Of a stretch of 64,000 bases of DNA, positions 53,630 through 62,509 are shown piece by piece. The position numbers were made by a program, and so were the translations under genes. Origin of the DNA: JAHEYG01 sp040403535. Its GTDB lineage: Bacteria; Bacteroidota; Bacteroidia; B-17B0; Aurantibacillaceae. The notes beneath the pieces are model-generated. The model was given only the letters and a program-made list of their open reading frames with translations, did no database searches and was not told the DNA's origin. How positions within the stretch are numbered: position 1 is the stretch's first letter; each line of letters starts with the position of its first letter. Location of the stretch: assembly GCA_040403535.1 (NCBI GenBank), contig JBBAKL010000007.1:1-64000 (forward strand), in the 5' to 3' direction.

Positions 53630-56008
53630 ATGCGCAAAACTACAACACTTTTTATACTTTGTTTCGTTCTGTTAAAAATAAATTTGCAGGCACAAAGTAA
53701 CGGGATAATTAAAGGAAAAATTTCCGAATCACAAACAAAAGAAGCTTTACCGGGCGCAATTATTTCTATTAACGCAAAAACTGGATCAAGCAGCGACATG
53801 AATGGAAATTATTTTCTTTCTGCTCCTGCTGGTAAGCAAGAACTCGAATGCAGCATGGTTGGATATAAAACCCAAAAGCAGTCGGTGGAAGTGAAGGAAA
53901 GCGATACTGTTGTGGTAAACTTTTTAATGACGGATGCGAATACCATGTTGGAAGAAGTGGTAGTATCGGCCGGAAAATTTGAACAAAAATTATCGGATGT
54001 GACGGTGAGTATGGAAGTAATTAAACCCGCTTTATTGGAAAACAAAAACACTACATCGCTGGATCAAATTATGAATCAGGTGCCTGGTGTTACTATTAGC
54101 GACGGACAAGCCAGTATTCGCGGTGGTAGCGGTTTTGCTTATGGTGCCGGAAGCCGCGTGCTTATGATGGTGGATGAAATGCCCATGTTAAGCGCGGATG
54201 CGGGCGACGTAAAATGGAACTATTTACCAATAGAGAATTTAGAACAGGTAGAGGTGATTAAAGGGGCTTCATCTGCGCTCTTTGGTTCCTCGGCTTTAAA
54301 CGGTGTGATTAATTTACGCACAGCTTATGCAAAAGATAAACCTTTAACATCGGTAACTATTTATGGCGGAGGTTATGATGCGCCTAAATATCAGTATAAA
54401 TGGTGGAAGGGCAGTAGTCAGCAACAGAAAGGATTGAATTTTTCTCACGCCGAGAAAATTAAAAACTTTGATTTAGTTCTAGGAGGACACATGTATGATG
54501 ATGAAGGTTACCGTATGCTGGAAACAGAAAAGCGCGCGCGCTTTAATGCTAATTTACGTTATAACTTTAAAAAAATTCCGGGATTATCGGTTGGAGTAAA
54601 TACCAATATGATGGATGTTAAAGGTGGTTTGTTTTTTCTTTGGGCACACGCCGATTCAGCATACCTGGTGCCTTATACCATTACAGCTAAAGACACCATC
54701 CGCTCAATACAGAACTACAAAAACAAACGCTTTAACATAGATCCTTTTATCACTTATTTCTTTGGTAAGAATAATAAAATCAGTTTCCGTTCGCGCTACT
54801 TTATCACTAAAAACAATAACGATAAAAACCAGGAAGCAACATCGGAGTTGTATTTTACCGATTTGCAATATCAGAAAAGATTTAAAAACGATTTAACGCT
54901 AACGCTCGGCGCAGTTTACAGCGAGCAACAAATTTTCTCAGAAGCATTATATGGTAGACATACCGGAAAAAATACGGCGGGCTATTTGCAGGTAGATAAA
55001 AAAATTAAACGATTGACAATTTCGCTTGGATTACGTGGCGAGTATTATAAAGTGGATACCGCCTATACACGTGGTTATATCAGTAAAACCATTAAAGATC
55101 TGCCTTTTCAGCCGGTGGCGCGAGCGGGATTAAATTATCAGTTATTTAATTATACATTCTTGCGCGCATCTTTTGGTCAGGGTTATCGTTTCCCGAGCGT
55201 GGCTGAAAAGTTTATCAGCACAAGCGTGAGTGTATTAAAAATTTATCCAAACGAATCGTTGCAGCCGGAGCGTGGCTGGAGTGCTGAGGTGGGAGTGAAA
55301 CAAGGTTTTTCTATTTCTAAATTTAAAGGCTTTCTGGATGTGGCCGGTTTCTGGACAGAATATTCCAATATGGTGGAGTTTGTGTTTGGTGTTTACATTC
55401 CTGACGGAAAAGCAACAGGCTTTCCATTTATTGATGCTGTTAATTACGCAGGATTTAAATCACAGAATCTTGGACGCGCACAGATCAAAGGAATTGATGT
55501 TACTGTAAGCGGTGGAGGTAAAATTGGCCCTGTTGGTGTGAGTTTATTTACTGGATATACATATATTGATCCTATTAATCCAAACTTTAATCCGTCAGTT
55601 GACACACTGGGATTACCGGGATTAAACGTGTTGAAATATCGCAACCGTCATTTGTTTAAGGGCGACATACAATTCGATTATAAATTTGTTTCGGTTGGTT
55701 TTAGCACCCGCTGGCAAAGTTACGTGGAGAACATTGATCGCCGTTTTGTACAAAGTATTTTTCACGAAGACACGAACGTGGATTGGGATGCTATTGATGC
55801 TACTTACATTTTACCTGGATTACCTAAATACCGTCAAAAGGATAAAGCGGGATCTTGGGTGCATGATATGCGTATAGGGTTTCAGTTGTCGAAAAATGTG
55901 AAGCTGTCTTATATTGTAAATAATCTGGCTAACGAAGAGTACAGTACACGTCCGGGCGATGTTCGTCCACCGCGCTTGCATACGCTGCAGATTATGGTGA
56001 AGTTATAA
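53630..56008 (+). CDS. TonB-dependent outer-membrane receptor
   Basis: The 792-residue protein has a signal peptide (MRKTTTLFILCFVLLKINLQAQ), a CarboxypepD_reg-like domain (about 25-110; GAIISINAKTGSSSDMNGNY, SMVGYKTQKQSVEV), a plug (about 115-230; DQIMNQVPGVTISDGQASIRG, QVEVIKGASSALFGSSALNGVINL) and a barrel ending in aromatic-rich strands. The last residues TLQIMVKL fit an outer-membrane end signal. It imports a substrate using TonB energy; neither a lipoprotein partner (SusD) nor iron-uptake genes are nearby, so the substrate is unknown. It is larger than a simple siderophore plug-barrel only by its N-terminal extension. Confidence 0.93.
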   Translation: MRKTTTLFILCFVLLKINLQAQSNGIIKGKISESQTKEALPGAIISINAKTGSSSDMNGNYFLSAPAGKQELECSMVGYKTQKQSVEVKESDTVVVNFLMTDANTMLEEVVVSAGKFEQKLSDVTVSMEVIKPALLENKNTTSLDQIMNQVPGVTISDGQASIRGGSGFAYGAGSRVLMMVDEMPMLSADAGDVKWNYLPIENLEQVEVIKGASSALFGSSALNGVINLRTAYAKDKPLTSVTIYGGGYDAPKYQYKWWKGSSQQQKGLNFSHAEKIKNFDLVLGGHMYDDEGYRMLETEKRARFNANLRYNFKKIPGLSVGVNTNMMDVKGGLFFLWAHADSAYLVPYTITAKDTIRSIQNYKNKRFNIDPFITYFFGKNNKISFRSRYFITKNNNDKNQEATSELYFTDLQYQKRFKNDLTLTLGAVYSEQQIFSEALYGRHTGKNTAGYLQVDKKIKRLTISLGLRGEYYKVDTAYTRGYISKTIKDLPFQPVARAGLNYQLFNYTFLRASFGQGYRFPSVAEKFISTSVSVLKIYPNESLQPERGWSAEVGVKQGFSISKFKGFLDVAGFWTEYSNMVEFVFGVYIPDGKATGFPFIDAVNYAGFKSQNLGRAQIKGIDVTVSGGGKIGPVGVSLFTGYTYIDPINPNFNPSVDTLGLPGLNVLKYRNRHLFKGDIQFDYKFVSVGFSTRWQSYVENIDRRFVQSIFHEDTNVDWDAIDATYILPGLPKYRQKDKAGSWVHDMRIGFQLSKNVKLSYIVNNLANEEYSTRPGDVRPPRLHTLQIMVKL

Positions 56009-56010
56009 AT

Positions 56011-56041
56011 AAAAAATCCCGCGTTTTGAGTGGGATTTTTT
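56011..56041. terminator. Bidirectional terminator after the TonB receptor gene
   Basis: AAAAAATCCC (56011-56020) pairs with GGGATTTTTT (56032-56041), with an 11-base loop. The A/T arms allow use by the receptor gene and by the convergent T9SS pseudogene. Confidence 0.75.
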
Positions 56042-56057
56042 ATTAATTCTAAAGTGA

Positions 56058-56916
56058 TTATTGTACAGATATTTTTTTTGTTTAATACAACAGTACCCTC
56101 ACTTACAACTTGTAACATATACATGCCACTGTTTAAGTTGTGTGCTACGGAAAAGTTGTTATTGGTGATGTTATTCTGATTGAAAACTAAACGACCTGAT
56201 ATATCATATATGTTTGCTACAGCTTCGTTACTTCCAACAGAAGTACTTACATTAACGTTTAAGCTACCTGCGTTTGGATTAGGATAATCTAAGCTTTCTG
56301 ATTCATTAATCTCCACACCGTTGATGCCTGTTATTAAAGGTGTACAAAAGCGAATTACACCATTCCAGATACGGGAGGATGGAGATGTTCCGAATGCAGA
56401 ACCGAAAGAGAGTGCAATTCCGCATCCTTCTTTAAATTCTAATCCGCTTTTAGATTTCATTGTTGTTCCTTGAGCTCTACCATTGGTATAGGCTACATAA
56501 TTAGTACCTCTAAGGGTAATATAAAAGGCCATTGTTCCGCCAGTCGGAATGTTAATGTTTAAGGTGTTGGTTACCGGTATTGGCGTAAGAGAAGCGGAAG
56601 GGGTTATGTACACCTGAGCACCCAGAGTCCATGCGGACGGTGTAGTTTAAGAACCAACAAACGTTCCGGTTTTATATAAAATATAAACTGAATCGGCTGT
56701 TCCATATGTTTGAAAACACTGATCGAAGCCGGTAATCTGAATGGAAACAGAACTGGTGTTTGCTAAATCAAACATGTTTCCGTTATGATTATTACCGCCG
56801 GTCCATCTTGTTCCTAGCGTGTCGCAACCTAATGGTGAGGCTAAAGCCGAGGCGTTGATTTGTGACTTAACCCCTGATTGAGTAAGAGAGGTGTTAGGGT
56901 TGTTTGGTGCAGACAT
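56058..56916 (-). pseudogene. Remnant of a T9SS sorting-domain protein
   Basis: Reading on the minus strand, an open piece starts at 56916 without a signal peptide and with a stop just upstream (GTAAGGCGTA region), so the N-terminus is lost. It contains a lectin-like region (GNMFDLANTSSVSIQITGF), then a TAA at 56649-56647, after which the same frame continues with a T9SS sorting domain (ESLDYPNPNAGSLNVNV, GMYMLQVVSEG). The last residues should read VLNKKISVQ and stop at 56058-56060, but the A run at about 56072-56079 has one extra base, which carries the frame into the TonB receptor gene. At least two lesions plus the missing 5' end. Confidence 0.78.
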
Positions 56917-56946
56917 TACGCCTTACCGAATTGTTTTGAACATTTG

Positions 56947-57489
56947 TTAATTTATAAAACAAAACTCGCTAAAGGGCACCCATACTTTGCCTGTTTGTTT
57001 AAGAAGGTAAAAAGATGTAACAGGAAAAACAGCCGAATAAGACGCCTGTTGGTATTCTTCCATCATCTCGTAAAAAGCAGATTTTTTTAAATCGCGGAAC
57101 GCGATGGTGACATGCGGATGAAACTTCCTAAGGTCGTTGGCCTGATTAAAAATGTTCAATTGCGTTTTAATGTGATTTACCAAATGAGATTGCAAAGTGT
57201 TTAAAGTTTCATTTTTTGCTACATCAATAAAAACTACTTTCGGCTCAAAACAGCCAAAGTTTTTTAACTCAACTTCAAATGGCCTAATATAACTGAAATT
57301 GTGAAGCGAGTTTATTAACTGTTCTTCTTTTTCCGTTTTCCATTCAAAAGGCATGTGAAGGGTAATGTGCGGGGGTGAACGTAATGCACTTTTGTTATTA
57401 TATTTTTCTGAAACAGTTTTTTTAATGGTTTCTATTTCGGAAAAAACCGGTTGGGGAGGAATAACTGCTATAAAATATTTTTGGAGCAT
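56947..57489 (-). CDS. 2'-5' RNA ligase family protein (2H phosphoesterase)
   Basis: The 180-residue protein has the two HxT motifs of 2H phosphoesterases, PPHITLHMPF and HPHVTIAF, and a signature N-terminus (MLQKYFIAVIPPQPVF). These enzymes process 2',3'-cyclic or 2'-5'-linked RNA ends. ATG 57489 is preferred, directly after the TAG of the upstream SpoIIE gene; an ATG at 57501 would overlap it. The two genes are probably co-transcribed. Confidence 0.9.
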   Translation of the reverse strand: MLQKYFIAVIPPQPVFSEIETIKKTVSEKYNNKSALRSPPHITLHMPFEWKTEKEEQLINSLHNFSYIRPFEVELKNFGCFEPKVVFIDVAKNETLNTLQSHLVNHIKTQLNIFNQANDLRKFHPHVTIAFRDLKKSAFYEMMEEYQQASYSAVFPVTSFYLLKQTGKVWVPFSEFCFIN

Positions 57490-57491
57490 GA

Positions 57492-59468
57492 CTATACGCA
57501 AACACCAATAATAAGAACATCGTCAACTTGCTCAAGGTTTCCGCGCCACTGTTCATAGGTCTTATTTAATTCTTCACGTTGTTGCGCAGGCGATAAATGT
57601 GAAATAGAAATCAAGGTTTTTTTAAGTGCATTGTATTTAAATTTTTTTCCTTTTGGTCCGCCAAACTGGTCGGCGTACCCATCGGAATATAAATACACAC
57701 AATCGCCTTTTTGTAGCTGAATGGTGTGATTTGTGTAGGTATCGGCAACACCATTCGTGTTACTTCCAATTGGAAATTTATCGGCTTTAATTTCCAGTAA
57801 ACCGTCTTCAAATAAAGTTTCTGTTTGCGAATTAAGGTTATGGCTAGATGAAAAGTTTTTACGAACAACCCACAAATTATTAAAAGCCCCTGCATATTGC
57901 AATTGCTTGGTTGAAGTGTTGTAAGTACACAATGATAAATCCATCCCGTCTTTTACACCGCCTTCAATTTGATTTTGACGAAGTGTGTCGGTTACACCAA
58001 TATCTAAATATTGTAATATGTCAGATGGCTTGGTTAATTCTTTTTCGTTTACGGCACGATTTAATAAATTTAATCCAACAACACTCATCATGGCTCCAGG
58101 TACACCATGTCCTGTACAATCTACTGCGGCAAACATTACGAGTCCGTTTTTTTCTTCAACCCAATAGAAATCGCCACTTACCACGTCTTTTGGTTTGTAG
58201 TAAATAAACGCATCTGGCAGTAAGCGTTTTACCATTTTTTCGGGGGGTAAAATTGAGAGTTGTATGCGTTTAGCGTAATTGATACTATCGGTAATTTCTT
58301 TTTTCTGATTTAAAATTTCATTATTTTGAGCTTGTAGTAATTTATTCGCTTCCTTTCTTTTTTTATTTTGCTGAAATAATACAACTACAATAACTAAAAA
58401 AACGAGTACTGAAAAAACAGAAACAAGAGTAAGTATTTTTGATTGGCGAATTTTAAGCGTATTTATTTCCTGCTGTGCAGATAAACGCATTAATTCTTCT
58501 TCTTTTTTGCCGGTTTCGTATTTAACTTCCATTTCGGATAGCTTTTCTACAGTTTGTATTTTGTGAACACTATCAAGTAATAAAATATATTCACCAAATA
58601 ATTCATTAGCTTCTTCGTGCCGGCCCAGTTTTATTAAAGAATAGGCCAGTTGTTGCTTAAGATCGGCGAATAATGGTAAATTGTCGAACGGCGTGTCAAT
58701 AGCTTTTCGTAAATAGTGTTCTGATTTTTTATATTCTCCTTGGTTATAATAAAACTGGCTGATGTTGTTTAAATCACCGACGTATCCAACAAGGTCGCCA
58801 ATTTTTAATTTTATATCAATGGCTAAGGAGGCATACTTTTCGACTGAATCTTTTATGTTTTTATCAATGTAGTTAGACATAATGGTAGAGTAGAGGTTAG
58901 ATAAAAAAAAGTTATCACTCTTCTTAAAAATCTGATAGCGTTTAAGAATATCAAAACAAATTAAATTTGAACTATCAGGCTTATGTAACAAGTTGTATAC
59001 AATGGCGATATTGCTTTTCATTAAATAGGTTTTTCCGGACATGTTGTTTTTTTCGCAAACAACCAAAGCTTCTTTATACGAAAGAAGCGCCAAATCATAA
59101 TGCCCAATCTCTTTATAACTGTTACCAATTGCGTTTAGACTTTCCAACAAACTTATTTGGTTATTTAGCTTAATGGCGAGTTTTTTATTTGTTATAAAGT
59201 CTTCAAGGGCCTCATTAATTAGCCCCATGTACACATTGGCTACCCCCCTAAAAAACCTGCTTTTATAAATTAATGAATCAATCTTGTTTTTTTCAGAAAG
59301 CGCCAAAGCTTCATTAGCTATTGATTTTGCTCTTTTCGGGTTTGTGCTTAGTAGTGAATCAGCACTTTTTAAAAGTAAACTTGTTTTTTCCGAATCGCTC
59401 TGCGAAATAGCTAATCTGCAAAAAAATAATAAAGTAACCAGAAAAAAATATGTTCTAAAGCAATTCAA
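57492..59468 (-). CDS. TPR-repeat protein with SpoIIE/PP2C phosphatase (second copy)
   Basis: This 658-residue protein has the same plan as that at 41096-43228: a signal peptide (LVTLLFFCRLAISQ), TPR repeats (about 40-300), a membrane helix (about 343-364, ILTLVSVFSVLVFLVIVVVL), a coiled coil, then a SpoIIE domain (about 405-658; PKDVVSGDFYWVEEKNG, AAVDCTGHGVPGAMMSVVG, KDGMDLSLCTYN, YLYSDGYADQFGG). The start is a TTG (59468); no in-frame ATG lies above it before a stop codon. It is followed 2 bases later by the RNA-ligase-like gene. Metal-binding Asp residues are complete. Confidence 0.9.
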   Translation of the reverse strand: MNCFRTYFFLVTLLFFCRLAISQSDSEKTSLLLKSADSLLSTNPKRAKSIANEALALSEKNKIDSLIYKSRFFRGVANVYMGLINEALEDFITNKKLAIKLNNQISLLESLNAIGNSYKEIGHYDLALLSYKEALVVCEKNNMSGKTYLMKSNIAIVYNLLHKPDSSNLICFDILKRYQIFKKSDNFFLSNLYSTIMSNYIDKNIKDSVEKYASLAIDIKLKIGDLVGYVGDLNNISQFYYNQGEYKKSEHYLRKAIDTPFDNLPLFADLKQQLAYSLIKLGRHEEANELFGEYILLLDSVHKIQTVEKLSEMEVKYETGKKEEELMRLSAQQEINTLKIRQSKILTLVSVFSVLVFLVIVVVLFQQNKKRKEANKLLQAQNNEILNQKKEITDSINYAKRIQLSILPPEKMVKRLLPDAFIYYKPKDVVSGDFYWVEEKNGLVMFAAVDCTGHGVPGAMMSVVGLNLLNRAVNEKELTKPSDILQYLDIGVTDTLRQNQIEGGVKDGMDLSLCTYNTSTKQLQYAGAFNNLWVVRKNFSSSHNLNSQTETLFEDGLLEIKADKFPIGSNTNGVADTYTNHTIQLQKGDCVYLYSDGYADQFGGPKGKKFKYNALKKTLISISHLSPAQQREELNKTYEQWRGNLEQVDDVLIIGVCV

Positions 59469-59496
59469 AATATTAGAGTTTTATGTAGAGATATTC

Positions 59497-59527
59497 TTTC
59501 AATTATTAAAATAAAGATATAACTTTA
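59497..59527 (+). promoter_or_regulatory. Weak promoter candidate of ferritin
   Basis: TTTC (59497-59500), 19 bases, TAACTTTA (59520-59527). Both elements have one mismatch against the Bacteroidota TTTG / TAnnTTTG consensus. It lies 24 bases before the ferritin ATG. Confidence 0.3.
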
Positions 59528-59551
59528 AACTAAATTAATAAAACAATAGTT

Positions 59552-60079
59552 ATGTTAAGCTCAAAAGTAAGTAGCGCTCTAAATAAACAAATTCAATTAG
59601 AAGCCTCATCCTCTCAATATTATTTGGCAATGGCGAGTTGGGCCGAAACGCAAGGGTTAAATGGTGTTGCTGGTTTTTTATATACGCATGCTGATGAAGA
59701 GCGTATGCATATGCTTAAGCTAATTAAGTTTGTGAACGAGCGTGGGGGTCAAGGTATTGTTCCTGCATTGGAACAACCTCCTGTTAAATTCAAATCAGTA
59801 AAAGCGGTATTTGAAGAAATTTTGAAGCACGAAATTAAGGTTACAAATGAAATCAATAAGTTGGTTGAAATAACTTTAAAAGAACGCGATTACACCACTC
59901 ATAATTTCCTTCAATGGTACGTTAGTGAGCAAATAGAAGAAGAAGCATTGGCTCGCCAAATAGTAGATAAGATGAAATTGATTGGCGAAGACAAGAGCGG
60001 ATTATATTTCTTTGACCGCGACCTAGAATCGATTGCAGCGGCAGGTGCCGGTGGTAATCAGGCTGGTGACGCAAAATAA
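59552..60079 (+). CDS. ftnA: Ferritin (bacterial non-heme, FtnA type)
   Basis: Ferritin stores iron in a 24-subunit shell and oxidises Fe2+ at a di-iron centre. The 175-residue protein is all helical: NKQIQLEASSSQYYLAMASW, FLYTHADEERMHMLKLI (the ExxH of the ferroxidase centre), VSEQIEEEALARQIVDKMKL. It has no heme-binding Met of bacterioferritin. It stands alone with its own terminator. Confidence 0.95.
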   Translation: MLSSKVSSALNKQIQLEASSSQYYLAMASWAETQGLNGVAGFLYTHADEERMHMLKLIKFVNERGGQGIVPALEQPPVKFKSVKAVFEEILKHEIKVTNEINKLVEITLKERDYTTHNFLQWYVSEQIEEEALARQIVDKMKLIGEDKSGLYFFDRDLESIAAAGAGGNQAGDAK

Positions 60080-60088
60080 TTTTAAAAG

Positions 60089-60115
60089 AGCCCATGCTAA
60101 ATGCAGGGGCTTTTT
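60089..60115 (+). terminator. Intrinsic terminator of ferritin
   Basis: AGCCC-A-TGC (60089-60097) pairs with GCA-G-GGGCT (60103-60111), one mismatch, followed by TTTT. It ends 10 bases or so after the stop codon. Confidence 0.7.
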
Positions 60116-60185
60116 AATTTGTACATTCACAGATTATTATAAATATTAATCTTAAGAAGATCGTTCTTGCTGCCAGCAATATAAT

Positions 60186-60926
60186 TCAGTTTTTAAAAAC
60201 ATACTGTCCGTTTTTATCAATTAAATAAGCGGCAGGCCAATTATATTTTTCAAAAAAAACATAAGCTGGTTTAATACCATTCCAAAAGTTATTTGTTTCA
60301 TTAGAGTAGGAAGCAAGAAGTTTAGAGTTATCATCAGTAAACCGGCAGGGATATATTTCAACTCTTGTGTCGTTGCTTTTATTTTTAGCTTCAACACATA
60401 GTATGTATACCTCTTTAACCGGATCGTCTTCTAATGGTATACAACCAATGGTTACACAATTGCCGTGTATCATAATATCTCCACCAGTTGGACCCTTAGC
60501 CAAAATACGGTCGCTTTTATTGGGGTAACCAACTTTTAACGCTAAGTAGTAATTGCTGTTTGGGTTGAAAAACGGAACGTCGTAAATTCCTTCAGGCACC
60601 TGACCATCGCCCTCCCTTCTTTTAGGGCCCAAATCGCCGCTCGCAGCGCATATATCTAATTTTTTGTAGAGGGTATATTTTTGATCGGTTTTGTTTTTTA
60701 CCCATAATTCTAATTCACCTTCATGTTTAAATACCCTTATGTATATATCAATGTTTGTGGCATCAATTTTTTTGGCTTTTAAGGCGGTCTGTAAACCTTG
60801 CCACTTTTCGGAATAGGCCTGTTTTACGCGTTTGTTTTTTAACTGTTGTTCTTTAAAACCAACCGTTTGGGATTGTAAAGAAATGGCCGTAAAAACTAAC
60901 AATAGGGTATTAATAATTGATTTCAT
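60186..60926 (-). CDS. L,D-transpeptidase family protein (YkuD)
   Basis: The 246-residue exported protein has a signal peptide (MKSIINTLLLVFTAISLQSQ) and a YkuD-type catalytic segment, GGDIMIHGNCVTIGCIPLEDD. The catalytic Cys is in TIGCIPL and the His in MIHGN. The consensus usually has Ser before GC(I/V)R; here it is Ile and the Arg is Pro, so the active site is slightly unusual. It would cross-link peptidoglycan or act on related bonds. It is divergent from the DivIC-like gene. Confidence 0.88.
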   Translation of the reverse strand: MKSIINTLLLVFTAISLQSQTVGFKEQQLKNKRVKQAYSEKWQGLQTALKAKKIDATNIDIYIRVFKHEGELELWVKNKTDQKYTLYKKLDICAASGDLGPKRREGDGQVPEGIYDVPFFNPNSNYYLALKVGYPNKSDRILAKGPTGGDIMIHGNCVTIGCIPLEDDPVKEVYILCVEAKNKSNDTRVEIYPCRFTDDNSKLLASYSNETNNFWNGIKPAYVFFEKYNWPAAYLIDKNGQYVFKN

Positions 60927-60954
60927 GGGTACAACATTAATAAGTGTTTTAACG

Positions 60955-60974
60955 TAACTTTGATGTTAAAGTTA
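60955..60974. promoter_or_regulatory. Palindromic bidirectional promoter region
   Basis: TAACTTT (60955-60961) and AAAGTTA (60968-60974) form an inverted repeat with a 6-base spacer. The plus strand reads TAACTTTG, a perfect -7 box 13 bases before the DivIC-like gene; the minus strand reads TAACTTTA for the L,D-transpeptidase gene. Both genes could share one regulated promoter. Confidence 0.5.
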
Positions 60975-60975
60975 G

Positions 60976-61260
60976 ATGGTAATACTAAAGCTTATAAAGA
61001 ACAAGTATTTTTTAACAACAATTGGCATAATTGTGTGGTTGTTGTTTTTTGATAAAAATGATGTTTTTAGTCAGGCAGAATTAATTACCAAATTGAACAA
61101 ACTTAAAACCGATCGCGATTATTATATCACCGAAATTCAAAATAACAAGATGGCAATTGAAGACTTAAGAACCAACAAAAAGAGTCTTGAAAAATTTGCC
61201 CGTGAGCGTTATCTTATGAAAAAGGATAATGAAGACATTTACGTTATCGTAAAAAAATAA
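60976..61260 (+). CDS. Septum formation initiator family protein (FtsB/DivIC-like)
   Basis: The 94-residue protein has one short N-terminal membrane helix (about 11-24, FLTTIGIIVWLLFF), a coiled coil of about 40 residues (ELITKLNKLKTDRDYYITEI) and the typical tail SLEKFARERYLMKKDNEDIYVI. FtsB/DivIC-like proteins join FtsL and FtsQ at the division septum. It is followed 4 bases later by the YkgJ-type gene. Confidence 0.9.
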   Translation: MVILKLIKNKYFLTTIGIIVWLLFFDKNDVFSQAELITKLNKLKTDRDYYITEIQNNKMAIEDLRTNKKSLEKFARERYLMKKDNEDIYVIVKK

Positions 61261-61264
61261 TCCG

Positions 61265-61753
61265 GTGGATTTAGCACAATTTAAACAGCAGTCCGAAAAA
61301 TTAAGTAAGGAGAACAAACAGTTCTTTCAAAAGCTTAAATTGAAAAAACTAAAAAATTTGGATGAGCTATTCCATGAAGCACATGATGAGGTTTTTGAGG
61401 AGATAGATTGTTTAACATGTGCAAACTGTTGTAAAACGACTTCACCAATATTTTATCAGAACGACATCGAACGTGCCGCACACTCGGTTAGAATGAAGCC
61501 GGGCGAGTTTATCGATAAATACCTTAAGATTGATGAGGATAATGATTATGTTTTAAAATCATCTCCTTGTCCGTTTCTGGATTACGAAAACTATTGTACT
61601 ATATACGAGAGCCGACCAAAAGCCTGCCGCGAATATCCGCATACCGACAGAAAAAAAATAGTTCAGATCATGGATCTAACTTATAAAAACACCTTTGTTT
61701 GTCCGGCGGTATTACGGATTACAGAACAAGTGAAGCGACAAATAAAATTATGA
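61265..61753 (+). CDS. YkgJ-family cysteine cluster protein
   Basis: The 162-residue protein starts at a GTG (61265), 4 bases after the upstream stop; no ATG is available before the conserved part. The Cys cluster reads CLTCANCCKTTSPIF, then CPFLDYENYCTIYESRPKACREYP, and a last C in FVCPAVL. This pattern may bind Zn2+ or an Fe-S cluster; its biological role is not established. Three bases at its end overlap the convergent ABC ATPase gene. Confidence 0.88.
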   Translation: MDLAQFKQQSEKLSKENKQFFQKLKLKKLKNLDELFHEAHDEVFEEIDCLTCANCCKTTSPIFYQNDIERAAHSVRMKPGEFIDKYLKIDEDNDYVLKSSPCPFLDYENYCTIYESRPKACREYPHTDRKKIVQIMDLTYKNTFVCPAVLRITEQVKRQIKL

Positions 61754-62509
61754 TTTGGTTGCAGCTTTAAATACCTGCTGCATAAACTCGGAAGCAAAAA
61801 TGAAATTATAAAGTTCTTTATTATCAGCTTTTAAAATTTCGTTTTTAGTGCCGGTCCAGTAGTTTTTTCCTTTGTAAATAAACATCACGTTTTCGCCTAT
61901 TTCCAATACAGAATTCATATCGTGCGTAATGATAATGGTGGTGATGTTATACTCCTGGGTAATGTCGTGTATTAAATCGTCAATTACTATGGATGTTTTT
62001 GGATCTAGGCCGGAGTTGGGTTCGTCGCAAAACAGATACTTTGGATTATTAGCAATGGCTCTGGCTAAAGCCGCACGTTTTTTCATACCACCACTTAATT
62101 CGGCAGGATATAAATTGTTGCGACCCTCGAGCTTAACGCGTGACAGGCAAAAATTTACACGTTCATCTTTTTCTTCTTTGTTCATGTCGGTAAACATATC
62201 CAAAGGAAAGCGAACGTTTTCTTCAACGGTTTGTGAATCAAACAAGGCACCGCCTTGAAACAGCATACCAATTTCTTTTCTTATTTCTTGCTTGTCTTTA
62301 ACATTGAGTGCCGGAAAATTTTGTCCTGAGTAAAGAATTTCTCCTTTGTCTAAAATATGTAGCCCAACCATTAATTTTAATATGGTAGTTTTACCGCAAC
62401 CACTTTCGCCAATAATTAAATTGGTTTTTCCGGGAAGGAAAGTAAATGATACATCATCTACTACTTTACGATCGCCAAAACTTTTGCTTATGTTTTTAAT
62501 TTCGATCAA
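61748..62509 (-). CDS. Mla-type lipid ABC transporter ATP-binding protein
   Basis: The 253-residue ATPase shows Walker A GESGCGKTTILKLM, signature ELSGGMKKRAALARA, Walker B YLFCDEPNSGLDP and the His loop IIITHDMNS. The GMKKR form of the signature is typical of MlaF-type ATPases in phospholipid transport between the membranes. It overlaps the permease start by 4 bases, the usual ATGA arrangement. The MlaD-type substrate-binding gene is not in the window. Confidence 0.93.
   Translation of the reverse strand: MIEIKNISKSFGDRKVVDDVSFTFLPGKTNLIIGESGCGKTTILKLMVGLHILDKGEILYSGQNFPALNVKDKQEIRKEIGMLFQGGALFDSQTVEENVRFPLDMFTDMNKEEKDERVNFCLSRVKLEGRNNLYPAELSGGMKKRAALARAIANNPKYLFCDEPNSGLDPKTSIVIDDLIHDITQEYNITTIIITHDMNSVLEIGENVMFIYKGKNYWTGTKNEILKADNKELYNFIFASEFMQQVFKAATKS

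Noticed and set aside
55909..56058. C-terminal extension of the T9SS remnant
   Set aside because: It is antisense to the TonB receptor gene and arises only from the extra A in the run at about 56072-56079.
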